Assembly: GCA_021826485.1 (NCBI GenBank) | Contig: JAKAZX010000146.1 | Span: 1 to 9,100, forward strand | Origin: Pseudomonadota bacterium | GTDB lineage: Bacteria > Pseudomonadota > Alphaproteobacteria > Acetobacterales > Acetobacteraceae | Length of the DNA stretch: 9,100 nt | Direction: 5' to 3' | In this document: positions 1-7,600 of the stretch, in pieces | Layout: each line of letters starts with the position of its first letter | Position numbering within the stretch: the stretch's first letter is position 1 | Program-made: the position numbers and the translations under genes | Notes under the pieces: generated by a model | What the model saw: the letters and a program-made list of their open reading frames with translations, nothing else | Told to the model about the DNA's origin: nothing | Database searches by the model: none

Positions 1-1
1 C

Positions 2-1225
2 CGCAATTCGCCGCAGCGTTGCGCCTATGGCCTGTATGCCGAACAGCTCAGCGGTTCCCCGTTCACCGCGCCGCGCGCGCGCAACGAACGAAGCTGGCTG
101 TATCGCATCCGCCCGACGGTCGCGCACTGGGGGCGGTTCGCGCGCGCCGATGCCGGGCTGTGGCGCAGCGCGCCGTGCCACGAGGCGGAGCTGCCCATCG
201 CGCCGCTACGCTGGAATCCGCTGCCGATCCCCGATGCGCCGCTGGCGTTCCCCGCAGGCGTGCGGACCATTACCACCTGCGGCGACGTGGCGGCGCAGAG
301 CGGCATGGCGGCGCATGTCTATCTGCTGACCCGCTCGATGCAGGATGCGTATTTCTGGAACGCGGACGGGGAGATGCTGTTCGTGCCGCAGCAGGGCGCC
401 GTGCGCTTCTGCACGGAGTTCGGCACGATCGAGGCGGCGCCGTGCGAGATCGTGGTGATCCCGCGCGGGGTGAAGCTGCGCATCGAACTGCCGGACGGAC
501 CGGCGCGCGGCTATATCTGCGAGAACTACGGCGGCACCTTCACCCTGCCGGAGCGCGGACCGATCGGTGCCAACTGCCTCGCCAATCCGCGCGACTTCCA
601 GGTACCGGTCGCTGCCTATGAGGATCGCGACGCGCCCTCGCTGCTGACGGTGAAATGGGGCGGGGCGCTGTGGCGGACCGAGATCGGGCATTCGCCGCTG
701 GATGTCGTCGCCTGGCACGGCAACTACGCGCCGTACAAATACGACCTCCGCCGCTTCTCGCCGGTCGGGCCGTTGTTGTTCGACCATGCCGATCCGTCAA
801 TCTTCACGACATTGACGGCACCGTCCGAGACGCTCGGGACGGCGAACGTGGATTTCGTGATCTTCCCCGATCGCTGGCAGGTCGCGGAGGATACGTTCCG
901 CCCGCCCTGGTACCATATGAACGTGATGAGCGAGTTCATGGGGCTGATCGAGGGCCAGTACGATGCGAAGCCGCACGGCTTTGTCCCCGGCGGGTTCAGC
1001 CTGCACAACTGCATGCTGCCGCACGGCCCGGATGCGGAAGCGTTCGCGGCGGCGACGGCGGCGGAACTGCGGCCGGCGCGGCTGGCGCACACGATGGCCT
1101 TCATGTTCGAAACGCGCCTGCCGCAGCGCGTCACTGCCTACGCCGCGGAGGCACCGGAGCGGCAGGCGGAATACGGCGATTACGGCCGGCACCTGCGCCG
1201 GCATTTCGATCCGACGAGGCGCTGA
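2..1225 (+). CDS. hmgA: Homogentisate 1,2-dioxygenase, 5'-truncated by the window edge
   Basis: This non-haem Fe(II) dioxygenase opens the ring of homogentisate to 4-maleylacetoacetate in the cytosolic tyrosine/phenylalanine degradation pathway. The reading frame is open from base 2 (RNSPQRCAYGLYAEQLSG...) to the TGA at 1223-1225, giving 407 residues. The family is usually about 430-445 long, so about 30 N-terminal residues lie outside the window. An internal ATG at 260 is not the start, because clear family sequence precedes it. The catalytic set is complete. The active-site His is in FDHADPSIF (His262 of the visible part) and the iron ligands are His305 and Glu311 in WYHMNVMSEF and His341 in LPHGPD. 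Each is offset by exactly 30 from human HGD His292, His335, Glu341 and His371, so there is no indel between them. The next gene starts 20 bases downstream on the same strand, suggesting co-transcription. The promoter is outside the window. Confidence 0.97.
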   Translation, partial: RNSPQRCAYGLYAEQLSGSPFTAPRARNERSWLYRIRPTVAHWGRFARADAGLWRSAPCHEAELPIAPLRWNPLPIPDAPLAFPAGVRTITTCGDVAAQSGMAAHVYLLTRSMQDAYFWNADGEMLFVPQQGAVRFCTEFGTIEAAPCEIVVIPRGVKLRIELPDGPARGYICENYGGTFTLPERGPIGANCLANPRDFQVPVAAYEDRDAPSLLTVKWGGALWRTEIGHSPLDVVAWHGNYAPYKYDLRRFSPVGPLLFDHADPSIFTTLTAPSETLGTANVDFVIFPDRWQVAEDTFRPPWYHMNVMSEFMGLIEGQYDAKPHGFVPGGFSLHNCMLPHGPDAEAFAAATAAELRPARLAHTMAFMFETRLPQRVTAYAAEAPERQAEYGDYGRHLRRHFDPTRR

Positions 1226-1232
1226 ACAACAC

Positions 1233-1237
1233 GGGGA
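1233..1237 (+). promoter_or_regulatory. Ribosome binding site of the substrate-binding protein gene
   Basis: GGGGA sits 8 bases before the ATG at 1246, inside the 20-base gap after the hmgA stop. It decides the start at 1246: the frame is open far upstream, but this ATG is the one followed by a signal peptide and preceded by a Shine-Dalgarno-like motif. Confidence 0.6.
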
Positions 1238-1245
1238 AACGATCC

Positions 1246-2475
1246 ATGGACCTTCCACGCCGCACGCTGCTCGGCAGCGCGCTTGCCGCCGCCGCGCTGC
1301 CCGTCCGCGCCCGCGCAGAGGCGCCGGTGCTGCGGCTCGGCGTGCTGACCGACCTGTCCGGCCCGTATCGCGACACCGCCGGCCCCGGCTCGGTCGCCGG
1401 GGCGAAGCAGGCGGCAGAGGAGGCGATGGCGGCGTTTCCCGGCATGACGGTGGAGGTCGTGCAGGCCGACCACCAGAACAAGCCGGATATCGGCGCCGGC
1501 ATCGCGCGGCAGTGGTTCGACCAGGGCGGCGTCGATGCCGTCATCGACGTGCCGAACAGCGCCGTCGGCCTCGCGGTCGCGCAGGTGGCGCAGGAAAAGG
1601 ACCGGGTGTTCCTGATCACCGGCGCCGGCAGCGCCGAACTTACCGGCGGGCATTGCGCGCCGACCTCGGTGCACTGGACGTTCGACACCTACATGCTGTC
1701 GCGTTCCAATGGCGGCGCGCTGGTTGAGGCAGGACGCAAAAGCTGGTTCTTCGTCACCGCCGACTATGCCTTCGGCCATGCGCTGCAACGCGATGCGACG
1801 GCGTTCATCGAGCAGGCGGGCGGCCGGGTGGTCGGCGCGGTCGCCTATCCGTTCCCCGCCACCACGGATTTCTCCGCGCTGCTGCTGCAGGCGCAGGCGA
1901 GCGGCGCGCAGGTGCTGGCGCTGGCCAATGCCGGGGCGGACACCATCAACTGCATCAAGCAGGCCGCCGAATTCGGCCTCGCCGGGCGCGGCATGACGAT
2001 CGCGGCGATGCTGATGTTCATTTCCGACGTGCATTCCCTCGGCGCCGCCGCCGCGCATGGCCTGACGCTGACCGAGACGTTCTACTGGGACCTGAACGAC
2101 CGCACGCGCGCCTTCACGCGTCGCATCGCCGGCAAGATGCCGGCGGACTGGCGGCCGGACATGGAGCACGCCGGCAGCTATGCCGCGCCGCTGCACTATC
2201 TGAAAGCGGCGCACGCGATGGGACCGGCGGAGGCGAAGAAGTCGGGTGCCGCGACGGTCGCGCGCATGAAGGCGATGCCGACCGACGACGACGCCTTCGG
2301 CCAAGGCCGCATCCGCGAGGACGGGCGCAAGCTGCAACCCGCCTATCTGTTCGAGGTCAAGTCGCCCGCCGAGAGCAGCGGCCCGTGGGACCTCTACAAG
2401 CTGGTCGCAACCACCCCGGCCGAGGAGGCGGCGCGCCCGCTCGCCCAGGGCGGTTGCAAATTCATCAAGTCCTAG
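1246..2475 (+). CDS. ABC transporter periplasmic substrate-binding protein (LivK-like, Peripla_BP_6 type)
   Basis: The 409-residue protein is predicted to capture a small ligand in the periplasm for a branched-chain amino acid (HAAT) type ABC importer. The start is chosen from the RBS and the signal peptide. RR at residues 5-6 (PRRTLLG) is followed by an Ala-rich hydrophobic stretch and an AxA site at 22-24, so mature protein would begin at EAPVLRLGVLTDLSG. This looks Tat-like, but Sec is possible. There is no lipobox Cys. Family features are the LGVLTDLSGPY opening, VDAVIDVPNSAVGLAVAQ, the FVTADYAFGHAL hinge region and TDFSALLLQAQASGAQVL. Cysteines 137 (GGHCAPT) and 236 (INCIKQ) are typical of a subfamily I recall as common in Acetobacteraceae and Bradyrhizobium; Cys404 is near the C-terminus. 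No permease or ATPase gene is visible, and the ligand cannot be read from sequence. Position behind hmgA suggests an aromatic acid or amino acid (inference). Its TAG overlaps the opposing glcB stop. Confidence 0.9.
   Translation: MDLPRRTLLGSALAAAALPVRARAEAPVLRLGVLTDLSGPYRDTAGPGSVAGAKQAAEEAMAAFPGMTVEVVQADHQNKPDIGAGIARQWFDQGGVDAVIDVPNSAVGLAVAQVAQEKDRVFLITGAGSAELTGGHCAPTSVHWTFDTYMLSRSNGGALVEAGRKSWFFVTADYAFGHALQRDATAFIEQAGGRVVGAVAYPFPATTDFSALLLQAQASGAQVLALANAGADTINCIKQAAEFGLAGRGMTIAAMLMFISDVHSLGAAAAHGLTLTETFYWDLNDRTRAFTRRIAGKMPADWRPDMEHAGSYAAPLHYLKAAHAMGPAEAKKSGAATVARMKAMPTDDDAFGQGRIREDGRKLQPAYLFEVKSPAESSGPWDLYKLVATTPAEEAARPLAQGGCKFIKS
2472..2475. other. Shared CTAG palindrome giving stop codons to two convergent genes
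   Basis: The four bases CTAG read as TAG on both strands. On plus, 2473-2475 ends the substrate-binding protein; on minus, 2474-2472 ends glcB. The two coding regions therefore overlap by three bases tail to tail, leaving no intergenic space for termination. Confidence 0.95.
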
Positions 2476-4619
2476 CCGGCGGCCTTCGCTTCCCGCCGGC
2501 GGGCGTGCAGGATGAACTCGGTGTAGCCGTTCGGCTGCGCGCGGCCCTTGAACACCAGGTCGCAGGCGGCGTGGAAGGCCGGCCCGTCATAGCCGGGCGC
2601 CATCGGGCGGTAGTTCGGATCGTCCGCGTTCTGCTGGTCCACCACCGTCGCCATGCGGCGCAGGGTCGCCATCACCTGCGCCTCCGTCACCACACCCTGC
2701 AGCAGCCAGTTGGCGATGTGCTGGCTGGAGATGCGCAATGTCGCGCGGTCCTCCATCAGCGCGACATCGTGGATGTCCGGCACCTTCGAACAGCCGACGC
2801 CCTGGTCGATCCAGCGCACCACGTAGCCAAGGATGCCCTGCGCGTTGTTGTCGAGTTCCTGCTGCACGTCCTCCGCCGACCAGTTGACGCCGGCGGCGAG
2901 CGGGACTTGCAGGATGTCGTCACGGTTCGCGGGCTTGCGCCGCGCGATCTCCGCCTGCCGGGCGGCGACATCGACCTCGTGATAGTGCAGCGCGTGCAGC
3001 GTCGCGGCGGTGGGGGAGGGGACCCAGGCGGTGTTGGCGCCGGCCCGCGGATGGGCGATCTTCTGGGCCAGCATCTCCGCCATCGCGTCGGGCGCCGCCC
3101 ACATGCCCTTGCCGATCTGCGCCCGCCCGCGCAAGCCGCAGGCCAGGCCGACATCGACGTTGTTGTCCTCGTACGCGGCGATCCAGCGCGTGTTCCGCAT
3201 GTCGTTCTTGCGGGTCATCGGCCCGGCTTCGATGGAGGTGTGGATCTCGTCGCCGGTGCGGTCCAGGAAGCCGGTGTTGATGAACACCACCCGCTCCCGC
3301 GCCGCATGGATGCAGGCGGCGAGGTTGATGCTGGTGCGCCGCTCCTCGTCCATGATGCCCATCTTCAGCGTGTTGCGCTCGAGGCCGAGCATGTCCTCGA
3401 CCGCGCCGAACAGGTCGGCGGCGAAGGCGACCTCGTCCGGGCCATGCATCTTCGGCTTGACGATATAGACCGAGCCGGCGCGGCTGTTGTGCCGCGCCGA
3501 AAGATCGTGCATCGCGATCAGCGACGTGACCGCCGCATCCAGGATCGTTTCCGGCGTTTCGCGTCCCTGCGCGTCGCGCACCGCGTCGGTGTACATGTGG
3601 TGGCCGACATTGCGCACGAGCATCAGGCTGCGCCCCGGCAGCGTCAGCGTGCCGCCGTCCGGGCGGGTATAGACGCGATCCGGGTTCAGCCGCCGCTCCA
3701 CCGTGCCGCCGCCCTTGGCAAAGGTCGCGGACAGCGTGTTGCGCATCAGGCCGAGCCAGTTGCGATACACCTCCAGCTTGTCCGCCGCGTCCACGGCGGC
3801 GACGCTGTCCTCGCAATCCATGATGGTGGTAACGGCGGATTCGATGACCATGTCGGCAAGGCCGGCGGGGTCGGTGCGGCCGATCGGGTGCGTCCGGTCG
3901 AAATGCAGCTCGACATGCAGCCCGTGATGGCGCAGCAGCACGACGGACGGTGCGGCGGCGTCACCCTGGTAGCCCGCGAAGCACGCCGGATCGGCAAGCG
4001 GCACCGCGCCGGGCGATGCGACCAGCCGGCCGCCGGCAACCTGATAGCCGCTGACATCGGCGTGGCTGGCCCCGGCGAGCGGTGCGATCCGGTCGAGGAA
4101 TTTCCGCGCCTCCGCCACCACACGCGCGCCGCGCGCCGGGTTGTAGCCGCGCCCGCGGGTCGCGCCGGCATCGTCGGGGATCGCGTTGGTGCCGTACAGC
4201 GCGTCGTACAGGCTGCCCCAGCGGGCGTTGCCGGCGTTCAGCGCGTAGCGCGCATTGTTGACCGGGACCACGAGCTGCGGGCCGGCGATGGTGGCGATCT
4301 CCGCGTCCACGTTCCCGGTCGTGACCGTGAAGGGCGGCGGCTCCGGCAGCAGGTAGCCGATCCGGACCAGGAACGCCCGATACGCCGCCGCATCGACCGG
4401 CTGGCCGCGATGCGCCGTGTGCCAGGCGTCGATCTCGGCTTGCAGGGCGTCCCGCCGGTCCAGCAGCGCCCGGTTGCGCGGCGCGAAGCGGGCGAGCAGG
4501 CCGGCGAACCCGTTCCAGAACCGTGCGGCGTCGATGCCGGTGCCGGGCAGCGCCTCGCCTTCCATGAAGTCGGCAAGGGGCCGTGCCACGCTGAGGCCCG
4601 CCAACGATGCGTGGTCCAT
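2472..4619 (-). CDS. glcB: Malate synthase G
   Basis: This 715-residue cytosolic enzyme condenses glyoxylate with acetyl-CoA to make malate; the E. coli protein has 723 residues. The ATG at 4619-4617 is supported by GGAGGA four bases upstream and by the normal family N-terminus. Family blocks are present throughout: NARWGSLYDALYGTN (about 131-145), TTIMDCEDSVAAVDA (264-278), LMLVRNVGHHMYTD (332-345), YIVKPKMHGPDE (385-396), MDEERRTSINL (423-433), GFLDRTGDEIHTSIEAGPM (450-468) and KVPDIHDVALMEDRATLRIS (612-631). Expected catalytic residues are all there: Arg336 (E. coli Arg338), Mg ligands Glu425 and Asp453 (Glu427, Asp455) and the base Asp624 (Asp631). Cys610 corresponds to the redox-sensitive Cys617. 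No isocitrate lyase or glycolate oxidase gene is adjacent, so whether it serves the glyoxylate shunt or glycolate use cannot be decided. It is separated by 74 bases from the Hint gene upstream on the same strand. Confidence 0.97.
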   Translation of the reverse strand: MDHASLAGLSVARPLADFMEGEALPGTGIDAARFWNGFAGLLARFAPRNRALLDRRDALQAEIDAWHTAHRGQPVDAAAYRAFLVRIGYLLPEPPPFTVTTGNVDAEIATIAGPQLVVPVNNARYALNAGNARWGSLYDALYGTNAIPDDAGATRGRGYNPARGARVVAEARKFLDRIAPLAGASHADVSGYQVAGGRLVASPGAVPLADPACFAGYQGDAAAPSVVLLRHHGLHVELHFDRTHPIGRTDPAGLADMVIESAVTTIMDCEDSVAAVDAADKLEVYRNWLGLMRNTLSATFAKGGGTVERRLNPDRVYTRPDGGTLTLPGRSLMLVRNVGHHMYTDAVRDAQGRETPETILDAAVTSLIAMHDLSARHNSRAGSVYIVKPKMHGPDEVAFAADLFGAVEDMLGLERNTLKMGIMDEERRTSINLAACIHAARERVVFINTGFLDRTGDEIHTSIEAGPMTRKNDMRNTRWIAAYEDNNVDVGLACGLRGRAQIGKGMWAAPDAMAEMLAQKIAHPRAGANTAWVPSPTAATLHALHYHEVDVAARQAEIARRKPANRDDILQVPLAAGVNWSAEDVQQELDNNAQGILGYVVRWIDQGVGCSKVPDIHDVALMEDRATLRISSQHIANWLLQGVVTEAQVMATLRRMATVVDQQNADDPNYRPMAPGYDGPAFHAACDLVFKGRAQPNGYTEFILHARRREAKAAG
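2475..2500. terminator. GC-rich hairpin at the convergent gene junction, possible terminator
   Basis: GCCGGCGG at 2475-2482 pairs perfectly with CCGCCGGC at 2493-2500 around a 10-base loop. It lies directly after the plus-strand stop and inside the last codons of glcB. The 8-bp all-G/C stem could stall polymerase coming from hmgA. There is no T-run on either side, so it is not a canonical intrinsic terminator. In DNA this GC-rich such palindromes also arise by chance, so the role is uncertain. Confidence 0.35.
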
Positions 4620-4623
4620 CTGA

Positions 4624-4629
4624 TCCTCC
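4624..4629 (-). promoter_or_regulatory. Ribosome binding site of glcB
   Basis: GGAGGA on the minus strand ends four bases before the ATG at 4619-4617. It is the strongest Shine-Dalgarno match in the window and fixes the glcB start. The rest of the 74-base gap to the Hint gene stop (4620-4693) is GC-rich, with no promoter or terminator I can support. Confidence 0.7.
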
Positions 4630-4693
4630 GTCTCCGGTCTGCCCGTTCATGGTCAGGCCGGGGCGGGTTGTCGAGTCCCCCGCGGCGGGCGGG

Positions 4694-7600
4694 TTATGCC
4701 GCCTGCGTCACGGCATCGTCCGGCGCATCGGCCCAGTAGCGGGCGCCGACCGGGGCCGGCTGCACCGTCAGCACGGCGGGCCGGGGCAGGGCGGGCAGGC
4801 GCAATTGGCCGGCGCCGTCGGTCCAGCGCCAGCCGGGCTCCGCCGCATACCAGCCCGTGCCGAAGGCGGCGGCAGGAAGCGGCCGGCCGCCGAGACGCAG
4901 CCGGGCCGCCGCCACGCCCAGCCGCCGCCGGTCGGGGCCGAGGCCGAGCCAGGACGGCACGAAGCTGCGGCTGAGCAGCCATGCCTCCCGCGTGCCGGGC
5001 GGCAGGGTCACCCGCCCGCGCGCGTCGGGCAGCAGCAGCGTATCGCCGGCGCGCACCAGCAGCGCCGGATCGTCGGTCAGCCGGTGGCCGAGCGCGACCG
5101 CCCGGCTCCGCAGCCGCATCTGTGCGGCGGAGAGCACGGGGCCGTCGAGCACCAGCGGCGCGCATGCCCGGTCGGACCAGGCGGCGATCCCGGCGAAATC
5201 CGGATGCAGCGCGCGCACCCCCGCCTCTGCCGCGAACAGCGCCCGGTTGCCGGTATCGAGATAGCTTTCGGCCGGCAGACCCTGCGCGCACAGCACCGAA
5301 TGGCGGTCGAGTTCCACGTGGAAATAGGTGACCCGCGCCGGCATCTCCCGCGTCACCGTGGCGCCGTTCAGCAGCGCCTGGGCCTGCATCAGCACGCCGT
5401 CGATGAACACGGCATGTTCCGGGGACAGCAGCAGGTCGCGGTGCGGCACGCCATCCGCAATGGCGCCGGCGCGGATACGGATGGGGGCGGCCTGCGCCGG
5501 GTCCGGATGGCGGGCCAGATCGACCGTCGTGCGGCCGACCCAGCGGACGCGCCGCGGCACCCATGCGCCGTCGGCGAGCGCGAGTACCGTGTCGCCCGGC
5601 CGAAGCTGCTCCACCGGCCGTTCCCCCTCCGGCGTCGCCAGCATTGCCCCGGCCGCGAAGCAGGGTGCCGCGGACACGATGATCGCGGTATCGCCGGAGG
5701 CGTCGCGCACCAGGCTGAACTGGCCGGACAGCAGGCCGGTCCCGACATGCAGCGTGCCGTCGCCGCCGCCATTGATCGCCAGCCCGCCGGCGGCGGCGTC
5801 GTAGGAAATGAAGTTGCCGACGTTGTAGGTCAGCGTGTTGATGTCGATCGTGTTGCTGGTGCCGCTGCCGGCCGGCGGTGCAATGCTGATCGGATTGGTG
5901 GCGGCGCCGGGGTCCTGCAGGATCAGCATGCTGCCGCTGCCGGTGAAGTCGATCGGGACGGTGCCGAGCTGATTGTTGGTCAGCATCAGCGTGGCGCCGG
6001 CGGCGATGTCGATCGTGCCGGTGCCGGCAAGGTCCGTCTGGAGGACGCCGGACCCGGTGTCCAGGATCAGGCCGTTATCGGTCAGTGTCGAGGCGTCGAT
6101 GGCGCCGGCCGACAGCGTCAGCGTGGCGCCCGCATCGACCACGACGCCGCTGGTGCCGCCGGCGCCGGCGGTGCCGATATTCAGCACCGCACCGGACGGG
6201 TCGACGCTGATCCCGCCGCCGCTCAGCACGACGCTGCCGGCATTCGCCGAACTGCCGCCCAGCACGGCCAGCGTGCCGGACGAGAGGTCGATGGTGCCGC
6301 CCACCAGCAGGGTGCCGCCCGACAGGGTGCCCTGCTGAAGCTGCACCCACGGCTGCGTTCCCGCGTTGCCGCCGCCGATCATCAGGTTGCCGCTGATCGA
6401 CCACAGGCCGCCATCCTGCACGATCGCGGTACCCTGCCCGGTGACGACCGCATCCGGCGCCGACAGGGTAGCGAAATCCTGCACCGTCAGGCTGCCGCCG
6501 GCGTTGTCGCCGATCAGGTCACCGCCGACGGAGGAGGAAAGCGAGGCGCCATCCAGCAGCACACCGCCATTGTCGATCAGCGCGACGACGCCGCTCGTTC
6601 CGAGCGATTGGCCGGCGTTCAGCACCATCTGCCCGCCGCTCATGTCGAGCGTACCGCCGAGCGCATCGAACGCCCCGGCGCTGACGAACCCGCCGGAGGT
6701 GACGGCGACAACCCCGACCGAAGCGAATATCGCCGTGTTCACGGTCAGCCCGCCGGTGACCAGCAGTGTGCCGTTCGGCGCGGTCAGCAGCAGCGACTGG
6801 GCGACGTCGTTGCTCGCCGTGACTTCGAACGTGTTGGCCAGATTGGCGATGACGGCATTGTCGCTGGTCGTCGGGGCGCTGTTCGTGCTCCAGTCCGCCG
6901 CCGTGTTCCAGCTTCCGGTCGCGCCGCCCAGCCAGTTCACATCGACCAGCGTGGTGCGCAGCAGCAGGTGGCCGCTGCCGTCATTGGTCGTGGTGAAGCT
7001 GCCGGCGGTGAAGCCCTGGCCGGGCAGCGGCAACACGACGCTGGCCGCACTCTCGCTGAGAGTCACGAAGTTGCCGTTGACGGCAACGGTCGGCGCCACC
7101 GTGCCGCTGAGTGCGGTGAGGTCGATCGCGTCGCCGGCCTGAAAGCCGAGGATCGCGCTGCCGACCGTGCCGGTTTGACTGAGCGTGACGGTGCCGGCCG
7201 TGTCGATGAAGACGATCAGCTCACCTTGCGCCACCGTGTTCAGCATGGCGCTTCCGCTGCCCACCACGATCTGTCCGTTGCCGCTGATCGGCGTCGTGAT
7301 GGTGAGCGTGCCGCCATAGGCAACGGCGCCGCCGTCCATCTCGAAGCTGCCGCCGCCGGTCGCGCCGATGCTGGCGGCGGCGCCATTCGTCGCGAACAGC
7401 GCATTGTCCAGCGTGAAGCTGCCGCCGGCGATCTGGATGTCCAGCGACGCGCCGCTGCCGGAGACGTTGGTCTGCCAATCATCCTCGACACTGCCGGTGG
7501 TCAGCAGCGTTGCGTGGGCGCCGGTCCCGACATTCATGCTGCCGGCGCCGTTGTTGCGGTCCATCACCAGGTTGCCGACCTCGAGCGTCCCGCCGCTGCC

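Noticed and set aside
655..1245. Upstream extension of the substrate-binding protein frame to an ATG at 655
   Set aside because: It would overlap hmgA by more than 500 bases and bury the signal peptide. The ATG at 1246 has an RBS and gives a normal export signal.
4620..4693. Possible terminator between the Hint gene and glcB
   Set aside because: G- and C-runs can be paired only in short, imperfect ways and there is no T-tract, so I cannot support a terminator.
2385..4739. A 784-codon open frame on the plus strand, antisense to glcB
   Set aside because: It overlaps a full-length malate synthase G with all catalytic residues in place. The antisense product is low-complexity and typical of stop-poor GC-rich DNA.
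5237..5660. Treating the Hint domain as a splicing intein
   Set aside because: There is no terminal His-Asn pair or +1 Cys/Ser/Thr splice junction, and no homing endonuclease. The flanking sequences are not halves of one known host protein.
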